Origin: Brachionus koreanus
Taxonomy: Eukaryota > Rotifera > Eurotatoria > Ploima > Brachionidae
Assembly: GCA_016987375.1 (NCBI GenBank)
Contig: PJRA01000353.1
Span: 214,273-278,272 of the forward strand
DNA: 64,000 bases
Reading direction: 5' to 3'
The notes under the pieces were generated by a model. The model worked only from the letters and a program-made list of their open reading frames with translations. It was not told where the DNA came from and ran no database searches. A program made the translations under genes and the position numbers. Within the stretch, counting starts at the first letter, position 1. Each line of letters begins with the position of its first letter. Of this stretch, positions 23,901 to 36,640 are shown piece after piece.

Positions 23901-26900
23901 TATCAATACTAACTATTTATACTTTGAATTTTTTATTTTAGCTTTAATCTAGTAAGGCATTTAATAAAAATCAAATAAGAACAAAAATTTAATTGTCAAA
24001 TTGAAATTTATTTAATTTTAAGAAATAATTTTTAACTAGAAATAAATAATCTAGAAAGAAAATTTTTAAAAAACTTGTTTAGACCAAAATAGTCAATGAA
24101 AAATTATTTTTTGTGAATTTTTCAAAAATGAACCAACTTAAATTGTTGGTTCAATAGATTGAAATAAATTCAATCGAATAGAGGAAAAATTAATCTTGAA
24201 TAATTTGCATTAATAAAAAGCATAGATAAAAAAAAATTTAACGAATTGAAGAATAACAAACATAGTTAACTTTTTTTGTGTATCTATAAAAATAGTTTAA
24301 AATAAATAAAATGAGGGCCTGAATTGAATTGGGTTATTAAATGAGTGTTCTCTTTTGATAGCTTGAAACTCAAAGACTTATTATTGTATATTTTATATCC
24401 TAATTAACTACGATATAGTTGCGTAATTATCATTTGTTGTTTTTTTTTACAATACTCGATAGGCCAACTTGGGACTGTAGAATTATTTTGCTTGAATGAA
24501 AAAGTAAATTTCTAGAGCCCCAAATTCGGATGATTGATTGAAGAAAAAATGAGCCTGATTCCGACACTTATATCCTTTATTTAATCGCATTAATTTTATG
24601 TAAAAAAAGCTAGATTTATGCCAAATTAAGTTGCTACAAGCAAAGGAATTTGGAAAATTCAGTAAATAAATTCTAAAATTATATGATGATAGGAAACTTT
24701 TTTTATCTTTTTTGAGAAAATTTAAATTTAATTGCCAAATAAAATATTAGACATAAATTGGAAATTTTTTTCCAAATCCACATGCAATCTTAGAATATAA
24801 TTAAACTATTTTTTGTTTACAAAAAAAATAATTTAAATCACCCAACTGAAACGCAAATGGAACACTTCATGCTTGTTTAGTTACAAGTTGGCAATTTTTC
24901 TTAAGTCTTTTATTCTAAAATGTGACAGAAAAGTATTTTAATTCAATTCAATTTGAATGCCAGTTAATCTACTAAGATTTTAATTGAATGTTTTAGAATT
25001 TTTCTTGGCTATCATGGTAGTTAAATCCTAAAAAAAAGCATAAACTCGATTTATTTTTGAAATAAGTTTATTCTCTAATGTTTCAGAATTAGATACACTC
25101 ATTTTGCAGTCGAGCTGAGTAAATCTTGACTAATTTTTTATCTGTCAGCGACTAAATCAAAAACTTTTCACTTACCTTTTTATTTCAAGAAAATTTAAAA
25201 AAATAAAGACCAACGCATCAAATTAAGATTGATGATGATCCGAGCTTGCTATTTGATTGTTCGCAAATGTTGAACGTGACCTCCTAAGTTTCGGACGAGT
25301 GACAAATTCGAAATGCTATTCGAAATTGGACTTGGCTTGCTTGCTTTTGTGCTTAGCTATTGATTGCCAACAATTATGAAGAATTTTTTCAGGAAAATTT
25401 TTAGAATCTAAATAAAAATATTAAAATGAATCATTCATAATAGCTCTTATTATAATCGAAAAATTTATTCTTGAAATATTCTCGTTGATTATTGAATATT
25501 TTTCTTACTTGCAAACAAATTTTGCATCCACCAGCTGTCAAATTATCATTATTTATTTAAATTTACGAATTTAAAATTTTATTTAATTTCTCTTTCTTTT
25601 TTTAAATAAAAAATCTTTATTTAAAAAAATAAAGATAAACCTATTAAATCAATTTTAACAAGTTTAAGTATTTATTAAACTAAAAAAAAATCATTAAATT
25701 GTTGACAACATTCGAACTTTAAATTTCAAATTGTTATTAGTTCGACCAGTTTAAACATATTAACCCATTAAAAGTTTAGAAATTTTTTCTAAAAGCCCAT
25801 TGAAAACCTAAAAAACACTTGGTGGAAAATAACTTTTTTATCTTCTAGAAAAAATGGGCTTATTCTTAACAAAATAATTAATAATTTTCTAATCGCTTCA
25901 TAAGATTAAATAGAGAACATTTAGATGCTAAAAACTTTTTTTATTAATTGAAATTTTAAAGCCCTAAATTGGCTACTTTTTATTTTCTTTCATTTAAAAT
26001 TAAAATTAGTCCCGAATATCTAAAATAAATTATTCAAAGCTTCATCAATTAGATTTATTTTTCTCAGCGCCATGCGACAAAAATCTCAACAATAGCTAAA
26101 AAAAGTTAAGTAACCTGCTTCATTAGATTAGAAATTCTAATTCATTACTTCCTAATTTGATAGCAACAACATATGGCTCAAAGCTTTATAATTGATTTTC
26201 AAAAAGAAATTTATTTTTTTTGCTCTTACACAGAATTTTTTTGCTCAAGACTAAAAACCCGTAGCTTGCTCATTGCTTACTAAATTTTCCATAAATTTGA
26301 ATCATGCTATGCAAAAATGGAAAAAAAAAAGCTTTGTTTTCTCATTCTAAATTACCAATTTTGGCTCTTGGGAATACGAATTCAAAATTTGTTTTAATTG
26401 AAATTAAACTTTTTATTTTTTTTTCTCGAAAAAATAAATAAATAAATATTATTTTATGAGAGTTTTAAGCTAAATTTGAAAATTTAAATCCTACTCAAAT
26501 ATTCAATTATTTTAGGTCTAGTATTTCGTCTTAGCATCACGGCTGCTCTAGGCGTTTAAATCAATAAGACTCAAGTATAAATTATCATGATTAAATAGCT
26601 TTTGTGTTTTACAAAATCTAATAAACAAAAAATTAAGGTCCATTTAATATTATGACTTGATTAACTAATACTTTGTTAGAATTTGATACGACAAAAGGCC
26701 CCACTTGAATTTTTTCCTACAATAACATTTGTTTATTTAATTTAAACACTAATCAGGAAGATACTCGAGTCAATCTTCAAAGCCTATTTAAACTCGTAAA
26801 GTATAATAGAAGAAAAAGCCTACTAAATTTTAAATAGGCTTTTAGACGATTCAAAATCAAAACATGGTAAACTAAGCTTAAAATTGTATGAATAAATCAA

Positions 26901-28700
26901 ACAATAATTTAAAAAAGTGCTAAATTTTAAATGTTAATTGTCTGACTTTGGTCTGACCATTTGTCGACACTGGTTTCAGGCCTAAGGCTTCGAATTTTAG
27001 CTTTTTTTTATTCAACCTAAAATGGTGTCAAATAAATTAAATTAAAAAAAAAGAAATTTTTGTTTTTTTTTTTTTTTAAAGCGTGCTGAATAAGAATTTA
27101 TGGGTTCTTTGAATCGGCTTAAATCATAAACTAAGACACAAACTTTTTTGAATAGACCTTTTAAATTTGTTTCAGGAAGAAGGCCTATAATAGTGAGTTT
27201 TTTTAAAGGGCCGAAATTGTTTAAACGAAATTAAAATGAAAAAAAATGATTTTACATTTTACCTGCTTTGTCCTAAATAGGATGGATAGTCGCCCATTAT
27301 GCAAATATTTTTTTTGAATTATCTTTTTTTTAATCGAGCTATTTGATTTTTTTGGTTAAAATGTAAGAATTTTGTTGTGAAATACTAAAGAAACTCAGGT
27401 AAGAATTCAAGCAAATGACTCGATTGATATTTTAGAATTTTTGCATAATTTTTGCATTTAAGATACTTGAACATTCTTCTCTTTTTTCTTGTATGAAAAA
27501 AAAGAAAGCAAAAAAAACATTTAACTTAATTATTCACTATTTTCCAAAATGCCAAAATTAAATATTTATGCTTTTGGTTAAAAGTCGGTTTATTCTCATT
27601 TAAAATTTAATTTAGAAGCTTTATTAAATAATCCTTTGATTATACAATCATAGTATTACAAAATTATTTACCATTAAAAATAAAGTGATATTTTTCTTAA
27701 GACAAGATATTAACATTAAATTTAAGGTCCTTTAAATATTAGTATATAACAATTTTTCTATTTTTTGCATTTTTAGTGTCGGGATTATTTCTGTTTTTGC
27801 TCTAAATAAATCCTAATCTCTTGATCGAAAATTTAAAACACTTTTAAAATGCTTCTAACCTTTATTATCCAATGAAGATTTGACCATTAATTAATTTTCG
27901 ACCAAGATTTAACTGAATTTTTTTTTAAATAGTTATTTTTTTCAATTAGGGTCTATTGAACAATCTAAAACTAAAAGATAAAAGAAAAGGAATATAAAAA
28001 TAAAATAAGACAGGAAAAATGAATAAAATATCTTTCCATAAAAATTTATTTATTTTTAAATTAATTATTCATTAAAAAACTATGGTGGTTTTATTAAATT
28101 CTTTATTTTGAATTTTTCGACCTTTTTATCGGTCATAAAATTTTAGTTCAAAAAGCTATCAAATAAATTTTATTCAAATAATTTAATTAATTCTTTAAAT
28201 TAGAAAAATTGAGGTTGTTGATTATTAGAATAAAAACGAAATTAGAAGTGACTTTTAAGAGGCAACCATATTCAAAATGAACACTAGAAATAGTTGATTT
28301 TTTAGAAAATTTGCTCAAACATACAACCCTAATAGATTTAATTTTATAAGACATAGATGGTTTGTTTAGAAAGAAATGGTTAAAAATTTATCAATAAAAA
28401 TATTCTCAACACACTTACTTTTCAATTTAGTTTAAATTAAAATTAAAATTTTACTAAACAAAAATGTTTTCAATACTCAAGAACGCTTTTAAAAAAAAGG
28501 ATTTATTCATGAAGACAAAATTCTTTATTGCCAATTAGTTTCTCAACATCACTGTGAAACAAATGGTGGATTTATTTTCTTAATTAAATTAAATTTCAAA
28601 AAATAAAAATAAAATGATAATTGATAAAAAAAAATAAAATTTAAGTTGATTGAAATTTCCAAATTTTCAAATTTTAAGTATAAGTAGTTGTTATTCAAGT
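20935..28700. other. 7.8-kb gene desert upstream of the CCSER-like gene
   Basis: No coding exon was recognised on either strand. Three good minus-strand splice donors of the form GTAAGTGAA occur (near 21863, 22902 and 25174). They could end non-coding first exons of the CCSER-like gene, whose coding exon starts at 20934. This is inference from donor-like text only. The rest is A/T-rich with no tandem array or TIR element that I could see. Confidence 0.4.
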
Positions 28701-30531
28701 TGATAACTACTTCATTTCTATATTTTCCTGAAAAATCAATCTAACATCTTTACAAAAAAATTTTTTATCAAAATTTCAACTTTTTTTCTTATGCTCATGT
28801 TTTTTATCTATCAAATTTTCATATCTAAAGTTTAATATTTTGTACACAGTTATTAAAACGGCCACACCATTTTTAGTTGTCCAGTAGCTGCCACTGACGT
28901 CATGCAACACTATTGTTTTTAATTTATCAAAAAATAAATCGTTATGCTCTATGGTCTTTAGCAATTTTTAAGCCAGTAATTCGATTCCTCTCTTATTCTT
29001 TTCATCGCTTTATTCAACTAAGTCTGGCTTAATATAGGCTTTCTTCAAAGAAAATTAGCCATATATAAAATGTAATTTTGTTTGTTTTCTTTAATTTTTT
29101 TTAGAATTAAATAAACAAAGTAAGACACATGATTTTGGAAGAGCACTTAATTATATTTATTTTAACATACAATATGAATTAATGTTTTGTAATTACTAAG
29201 ATGCCAAGATAAATAATATCCAACCTTGAAAAAAAGAGAATTTTATAACTGAAGATTACATTTACATTTATTGATTATCGTACTCTTTTGTTGGATATTG
29301 GAGCGTCATAAATCGATGCGTCACTGCTTTGATGTCTCGAGAATGCAGTGTAATAGCATGATTTAATGAGCGAGTATATACATATGTCAATGCTACAATA
29401 TTTTACATCAAGGGGATTTGCTTTAAGTCAAAGTTGTTCTCAAGGCACAAATCTAATATCAAATCAACAAAAAACTTACTTTTAATTTAAAAATAACTAA
29501 AAATTAATGCTCAGAAATTGAGAAAATGACAAAAAAATTAAAAATTCAGCTTTTTGAGTCTAAAATTAGTCGTTTATATAATCATTTTATATAAAAATAA
29601 TGCAAATTGTACCTATATCTACAAATTGAATAAGTAAATTTCTTTGAGTTTTTTGAAAAAAGCTTATTTTTCTGTAATTTTATTAGTTTGATGGTTAAAT
29701 TTTCCCATTAATAATTTCCATTTATGTGCTTGAAATTTTAACCATTTTGATCCTATATAACAGAATTGCTTTTATATAAATGTTTAGATAAGGGTTGGTG
29801 CAATCATCAAATCAAGCAAAATAGGATTTTGAAAAATTAGAAAGAATTTTAACAAAAATGATTCCTTTATTGATAAATTAAAATTAACAAAAATTATATG
29901 TATTTTAAAAAATACTGATTAAAAGTAAAAAATAATTTTTGCATCTTTTTAATAATAATTTTTACCTAAAACAAACATTTCCATATTTTTTTTTATATTA
30001 ATAAATCAAATCAATAATAATTTAAACGTTGTTGATGTTTTATTTTTTGTCTTTCTATTACATTAGAAAAATTACTTTTTGTAAAAAGGTCCAATAAATT
30101 AAAATTAATTGTTTTTTAAAATATATTTAATTTTATTTTTTTATTTGAATTAAAAATTTGATAATTATCAAAAAAGTATGTTAGACCATATTGTACTTAG
30201 AAGATTTTTTATTGATCTTTAGAAAAGTTGTAAGAATTTGTAACAGTTTGTTTATTTGACTTTTTTTCCTTTAAAATTGGTATAAATTATTGAAAAAAAA
30301 TACTTTTTTTAAATTAAAAAATTTAGAATTTAAAGTTTATTTTTAGATAACTTGTTAAAAACATTTTTTGTCGAAACCATTTACATAACAAAAAAAATTA
30401 ATTGAATTTCTCACTACGAATTAAGTATATTTATATATTTTTATTTTATCTAAAATATTTTTTAAAATCTGACTTTTTCTTTACAATTACTAGGTTAGCT
30501 AAATAAATCTTGATCATTGTTTAATTTTTTT
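28701..30531. other. intergenic, with one unexplained short frame
   Basis: A 62-codon minus-strand frame (28964-28776) containing TIVLHDVSGSYWTTKNGVAV and then NFRYENLIDKKHEHKKK has more protein-like composition than its surroundings. It has no recognised homologue and its ATG is not well supported. It could be an exon or a transposon fragment. Nothing else was recognised. Confidence 0.25.
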
Positions 30532-31462
30532 TTAATTAGATGAGTTTGTTCTTATTCTATTGGTAGCATCTTGATAGGTTTTTAAAGTAATCTGATCCAA
30601 TCGTTCTTCCAATTGTCTAATTTCTGGTCGTGTTGCATCTCTAGGTTTTCCTGTGCCATATATACTTGGATTAATGTTTATTTCTTCTTTTTTAAAAGGA
30701 ATCGAGCGTGGCAATAAAACTAGACGTTTTCTATTTTCTGAATTTTCATTTAATTTTTTTTTTAATTCAAACAGAAATAAAAAATTACCCAACTTGAATG
30801 TTCCTTCTTCTTCTTGATCAAGACTAAAACTTTTTTGGAAAGGACTTGTTTGGTTTTGATGCAATCTTGAGTCAGAATCTAGCTTGCATTTCTTTTCTTT
30901 TAAATTGGTTTCTAGATGTTCGATAGGTTTTTTTGAACGCATTCTCTGATTATTTGATACGGAATTTTTTTGCATTCTTTGATTAAAATCAAGCCGATTT
31001 TTTAAATAACTTGTTGGTCGATTACCTATATTTTTTTGTCCTCTTTCGTAAGATATTTTTTCTCTAAATACTGCTTGACTTACTTTAATAAAATTTTCAT
31101 TCACTTTCTTTAAAATAAAAATTTTATTATTTAGTTTTTCAGTTTTTAAAAATTTATGGTACAGCTCCATTTAGAAGAAGCGCTTTTGATAGTGCTTCGC
31201 AATCAGAGAATTCAACATAGCAAAAACCTTTGAATTTTCCAGTTTCTTTGTCTCGAATCATTTTTACTTGCTTAATTGGTAAATTTTTGAATATTATATT
31301 AACATCACCCTGAATCAAATCAAGAGGCAAATTTCCAACATATGCAACACATTTTTGTTTTTCAGAGTGAAGGCAATTTCTCTCATTCGATCGTCTGTAT
31401 CCTTGATTATATTTTCTTGTTGGTTTAGAAACATTATTAAGACCATTTTCGCTTGAAAACAT
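30532..31462 (-). CDS. EIF4H: translation initiation factor eIF4H-like RRM protein
   Basis: Exon 1 is 31462-31163; a 55-nt intron (31162-31108) splits the RRM in phase 0; the second coding block is 31107-30532. Within it, 30788-30738 (51 nt, GTAATT to TTCAG) is probably a further, frame-neutral intron. Removing it turns an odd F/L-rich stretch into FKLENRKRLVLLPR; the protein is then 274 aa. The RRM reads AYVGNLPLDLIQGDVNIIF (RNP2-like) and GKFKGFCYVEF (RNP1), closely matching eIF4H (AYVGNLPFNTVQGD..., KFKGFCYVEF). The tail has RLVLLPRS and NPSIYGTGKPRD, matching eIF4H RLQLKPR and NSAIFGGAKPRE. eIF4H stimulates the helicase activity of eIF4A in cap-dependent initiation. eIF4B is the main alternative, but this protein is too short for it. 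Confidence 0.8.
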
Positions 31463-31828
31463 TGTTGTAGTTTTTTTGTACTGATATAATAATTCTATTA
31501 ATTTGGTTTTTTTTTGTTGAGATTTAATTGAATCAATCTTAAAGGATTAGAAATTATGCCTTAAGTCTTTTTTTTAGGAATAAAATATGAAAATTTTAGA
31601 AAATTTAGCTGAAGCATAAGCAGTTAAGTTTGTTCCGGAAATATAATAAAAATTTATTATAATTTTTCATAGCGAGAAACCAAGGAAAAATTCATAAAGC
31701 TAAGACCCTAGAAATTGTTTATTCAAAAAATTTTACATTTTTTATGTAAAAATAAAATGTCACAAGAGTTATTTAAAGAACCGGTTTAATTAATTAAATG
31801 TTGAAATGAATGTTAGATTAAGCTTGTT

Positions 31829-34800
31829 TCATTTTTGATTTGTTCCATTAAGCAATAAAGTTGACACATTCTTATCTGAGTTTCTTTCAGTCTTAAGCAA
31901 TAAAAATAATTTTTTTCAAATAAAAATAAAATTTACCATGTAAGCATTTTTGGTTGAGTTTTTACAAAAGTTAACTGCAAACGTAGAAATTAACGAAACT
32001 ATTGCTGCAATCAACATTATTAATGGTAAAGCATTTATCACATCAATTGTAGATCTTAAACTTTTTAATTCTTCCTTAACATGATGTATTACTCTTATTT
32101 CCTAAAAAAAAATTTGTATTAAAAAAAATTTATTAAAATGCTGAATAAATATAAATATTTTCTTACTTCATCGAACCAGAAAAATGGAAAAAGTATTGGT
32201 TTGATATTTTTCATTATTCTTTAAATATTAAAAGTTTAATTTGAAGAAAAAAATTTTTGTTAGCATTACCTTATTTCTTCATTTGGTTTAAGATAAAAAT
32301 TTAATTGAAGTCGAACATTACCTCCGAGGGATGCTCCAGATATCTGTGTAAAAACGCTAAACTCAGGTTTTCAAATATTTATTTATATTAGTATACCGGT
32401 TCATAGTAGACAATAAAATCATGCTTGTCTCTTTGTGGTTTTAAACCAACAAGTGAATTTAGAAATACTCTGTCAGCATTAAGAAAATGAGGTTGGGACA
32501 AAAAGCTCGAAACGCCTTTTCAATTTAAATTTTAATAATTCTTTTTTCTGACTATTGTATTTTTTTCACCAAAAAAAATTCATGTTACTAAAATAATTTT
32601 TTTGTTGTATTGGGTATTCTTCCACGCTTCTTAATGAAATTTGCATATTTATTTTAGTAACATGAATTTTTTTTTGGTGAAAAAATATTAGCAAAATAAA
32701 CTAAGAAAAAAACAAAAATTTACCATTTTGACAGTTGCTCAAATTAAATACACCATTTCCAATACAATGTTTATCAATGTATCCTTCATTTTCCAAATTT
32801 ATGCATGAAAATAAATCTTTTTTAAACTGGTAATTATAAACTAATAAACCATCCAAATAACTTTCTCTTAAATAACTCATCGTATATGACCTAAAAACAA
32901 AAAATTTTTTTTTCGATACAAAAATTAAAATAAATTACCGGCACATTTCGCCACTAAATAATTCAAGATTTTGATCTCGTCGCATATAAGGCTGACCAAA
33001 AGTTCCATCTTTACCTTTGAACTCATTTGCATTTTTCAATTTCCAATAATCAAATTTGCTTAAAAAAATTTTTTTTATAATTTTTAAGTAATTAATATAA
33101 GCTTACTTTTTCCCATTCCATGAAATTACTTTACCAGTATTTCCTGACACATCAACGGTCTGAACTATCATTTCCTGCCATAAAGTTCCATTTTTCTTTT
33201 TAAAATAATCTATGTTTAAAAGTAATTTTTACTAATTAGGAAAAAACTATATCCGAGGATTGATTTCTTTTAACACTAAAAAGCCTGACAGATTATCAAC
33301 AAAAATTTTCAAATTTAGTTAGGATAACAAACTGAATATTTTTTAGAATATTTAAATTTTAAATATTTAAGTTTCAAATTTTTAAAAGGGGGCCAAAAAA
33401 CCCTTGCTATCTAGTATTAAAAAATTTAATTTCAATTAATTTACAGCTTTAGAGAATTTTTTTACTTTTTTTAATTTATCAAAAAAAAAGGAACTTCTTA
33501 AACTAAGTCTGATAAAATACCACCTTCAAAAAAAATAAACTATTTAGAGAAAAAGATAATAATCAAAAGGAAAAAGAACTCGATTATATACTAAATGAGG
33601 AATCTTTTCATGATTTTTGATTTTTCAACAAATAAAAAAAATCAAACAACCTTTTTTGTGATTATATAAAATGCTAAAATTATTTAATTCAAAATATGTC
33701 ATAATTTTTTTATTTAAGTATGCTTTTTCGAAACGCTAGAAAAACACTTTATTACATAATTGTTAAAAAAAATTAAAAATAGCTAAAATCTTACCAAATT
33801 AAGAACTAATATTGATAGTTGATTTCATTTTAGTTTTTAAATTACATTAAATTTTTTAGATTTTTTTATTAATGTTATATAATTATTTTAAATGAGTTAT
33901 GATTTTTTTTTCAAAAAAAAAAGAAACCTTTCTTATATAAAAGAACGATATTTGAAAAATGATCAACTTGTCTTTTTTTTAAATGCTAACATAAAAATCT
34001 TTTGGTTATGTTATGATGAATTTAAAATTAAGTAAGCCCAAAAAACTTTTTAAATTCTAAAAATTTATGCCTTGAGATTGAAAAAAATTCTTTTTTAAAA
34101 TTCAAAAGACATAGTTTAAAGCTGATAGAAAATTTAAGAAATTCTTTAAAAAAATACCTAGTGCCTTTTGCAAAATTTTTTATCTTTAAAATCAAACTAA
34201 AATCAGCTTTTTTTTAATCAAAAAAATTTTTTTCCCATATATTTTTTTTTTTTGTTTTTTTTGCTTCATGTTTTCAAATTTTTAAAAGAAAATTTTCAAA
34301 ATATTTCATTCACACCATTAAAAAAAGAAGATTAACAAGACAATGTGTGACTGCTAAAACATAAAATATCATAAAAAAAAAAAACTTAATTACGTTAAGA
34401 GTAATACTAAACTTATCGTTGTTGATATTTTCAGATGACATCTTTGCTAAATCCATCAGAGGATCATAGTAACCAGATACAATTTCTTTAATTGATCTAG
34501 CTATAAAAAGTTTCGAGTCAAAATATTCAAATAGAATATTTAAAGGCAGAAATTGCTTTTCTTTTGAAAGTTTTTCAACCATGCTCTTGAGAAAAATTCT
34601 TAAATAGAAATTTAAACCTAGATTAAAATCTTACAGAAAGAGGTACATTTAAAATCGTGATAATATCAGATTCATTTCCAACAGATAAAGATGGTTCAAA
34701 AAATAAGCTCATCATAGGACTGTATTTTAAAATAGTTTTATTAATGAATGCGATATTACGCTTTTCTAGTATTTCACGGTAAACATAAGGTCCACGTTCT

Positions 34801-35116
34801 TTGAAAATTGGCTTTGCTCCGTTCAAGATTTCATTTGGATTTTGAACATGAAAAAAATAATATTTTCTTAGAACATGAATCGGCGGATTAGACCATATTT
34901 CAAATTGGCTGGAATTAGGAGTAAGTATAAGAGACTAAAATAATTTTAAAAATTATTTATTTAAAAAGTAAAAAAATTCAATCAAACTTTTTTTATTGCT
35001 TGGTGAAAATAAATTTTTGCAAATAAATATGATACCAGAAAGCATATAACTAAAAATCCACTTAAAATTAACAAAAGACGAAATAACAAGGTTCTATTGA
35101 TTTTTATAAGAGCCAT
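31829..35116 (-). CDS. CD36/LIMP-2/SCARB family receptor, gene A
   Basis: Eleven exons (35116-34988, 34934-34635, 34585-34394, 33195-33107, 33058-32939, 32890-32724, 32515-32397, 32343-32270, 32218-32167, 32101-31937, 31891-31829) keep one frame and give 489 aa. CD36-family proteins have two membrane segments and a large lumenal or extracellular loop that binds lipids, lipoproteins or other ligands. Here the N-terminal segment is about residues 12-33 and the C-terminal one in exon 10, followed by a short cytosolic tail. Family hallmarks are WSNPP, FKERGPYVYRE, the FEPSLSVGNESD segment, SGYYDPLMDL, DGTFGQPY, EMCR and SQPHFLNAD. Cys residues lie at spacings typical of the loop's disulphides, and NxS/T sites suggest glycosylation. 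Intron 3 is unusually long (1.2 kb); the intron between exons 6 and 7 carries a hairpin element. Closest relative here is gene C. Start: first Met, followed directly by the membrane segment. Confidence 0.85.
32560..32687. mobile_element. hairpin/MITE-like element in a gene A intron
   Basis: Two near-perfect inverted arms of about 37 bases (32560-32596 and 32649-32687), each containing TTCATGTTACTAAAATAA or its complement, flank a loop of about 50 bases. The host intron (32723-32516) is 208 nt; without the hairpin and its edges it would be close to the usual 50-60 nt. Confidence 0.6.
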
Positions 35117-36435
35117 TTAAAATAATTCTTTTCGCTCTCTTATCATTAGCTTAAGTTCGAAAAATATTATTTAAACAAAATACACAGGATCTTAAATCTT
35201 TTACAAAAATCTAAAACTCAAGCTATTAAGTGAATTTTGTGAATTTTTTTAGTTTTTAAAGTAAAATTTAACTTGTTTTACCTTTAAAAATACAATTATT
35301 TATTATGCATAATCAGAATGTCTTGAATGAAAAATAAAAAAAATTCTTAGAAAATTTAAAAGGTAAAAAAATGGATCTCAATAAATACCTAAATGTCATA
35401 AATTCTAAAAATAAAAAGTCTTAAAGAATAAAAAAGATTTGTTTATTCTGGATTTTTCCAATTAGCTTATCGACAATTTCAAGTTTTTTTTTTTAATTTA
35501 AATAATCTGATTAATTTAAAATAAAGTTTGATCATTTTTTTTAATTATATCAAATAAATTTTAGATGAAAAATGAGTTTTTAATTTTTAAATGTTTTAGC
35601 AAATTTTTTGTAAGTTTTATTCTGAATTAATTTCAAAAGAATTAGTAAACTAGTATTTAAAATTAAATTAAAAATTAAAATCAAATATTGAATTCTAAAT
35701 ATTATAACTAATAAAATGAAAATACCTATCCTTCATATCAATATTTTTAAATAAAAAATTTAAATCTTAAATGAGAATATTTTAAAACTTATGGTTACTT
35801 TTTGAATTGATCATCAACTTCAAAAGATTATTTTTGAGCTCTTGAAAATGACTATGGTGACCTGAACATTTCAAGGATCAAAAAGAGTCAAGTGATTTTA
35901 TAAATCAAATATTCTGAAAATTAAACATAATCAGTTCCGAATAACGTTTAAAATTGGATTCATTTTAATAATTAAAGCTTGATATGTCTTAATTAATAAA
36001 TATCTAGAAAGTTTATTAGAAAAAAAAGAAGTTAATAAAAAATATTTTGAATATTCAAAGTTTTTGAAGCTATAAACAAGTGCTTTGATAGTATTGCAAA
36101 ACATAAAGTTTATTTTAAACAAACTTACAAAGTATGTATTGATTTAATAATAGATTTTATCAGTCATCACAGGGAAGATTGTCCAAACAATTCGAATCAC
36201 AATTGATTGATTGGATTGGATTGGTCTGAGTGATGACTCAAAAAAAAATAAAAAAATTCTAGAACAAAACTTAAGATAAAAATTTTTTTTTTTTAATTTA
36301 TTTCATAATCAACTATTTCAATTTGGTAATTACATTAAAAAAATTTTAAAAAAATATAACAGAGTTGATGAGAAATACTTTTGTTAAATTGAAAATTATA
36401 TTTTATAAATAAATGTAAAAAACTAGTTAATAGTT
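35117..36435. other. intergenic between gene A and the U2 gene
   Basis: A/T-rich sequence holding the 5' flank of gene A (minus strand) and the upstream region of the U2 snRNA gene. No TATA box is seen for gene A. I could not recognise a proximal sequence element for U2 with confidence. Confidence 0.4.
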
Positions 36436-36630
36436 ATCGCTTCTCGGCCTCTGGCTAAGATCAAAGTGTAGTATCTGTTCTCATCAGTTTAATATCTGAT
36501 GGGGGATCCATTGGGTCCCCGCGATATTAAATCGATTTTTGTGAACAGACTGGTTGCGCAGAGCTTGCTCGGCACCAGTCACGGATCGACCTAGCTTTGC
36601 ACTTTACTGCTAGGACCGGTCCACAAAACC
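36436..36630 (+). ncRNA. U2: U2 spliceosomal snRNA
   Basis: Starts with ATCGCTTCTCGGCC, the conserved U2 5' end. It contains the branch-point recognition sequence GTAGTA (36468-36473) and the adjacent stem-IIa region (CAGTTTAATATCTGATGGGG), and a stem-IIb-like GGGGGATCCATTGGGTCCCC hairpin. The Sm-binding ATTTTTG lies at 36535-36541. Stem III pairs CTGGT with ACCAG (36550-36578), and stem IV pairs CCTAGC (36590-36595) with GCTAGG (36609-36614). One base is added or shifted around positions 17-30 relative to the human RNA (CTCTGG for CTTTTGG and an extra A in ATCAAAG). U2 pairs with the intron branch site and U6 in the spliceosome. The 3' end is estimated at about 36630. Confidence 0.95.
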
Positions 36631-36640
36631 CTCTTTGTGG
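36621..36640 (+). promoter_or_regulatory. hairpin at the U2 3' end
   Basis: CCACAAA (36621-36627) pairs with TTTGTGG (36634-36640) around a six-base loop, overlapping the last bases of the predicted RNA. It may belong to the 3' processing region or be an extra terminal stem in the precursor. The role is inference. Confidence 0.35.

Noticed and set aside
30738..30788. F/L/K-rich insertion in eIF4H as a real protein segment
   Set aside because: It has intron ends (GTAATT...TTCAG), typical intron length and composition, and its removal restores the expected linker.
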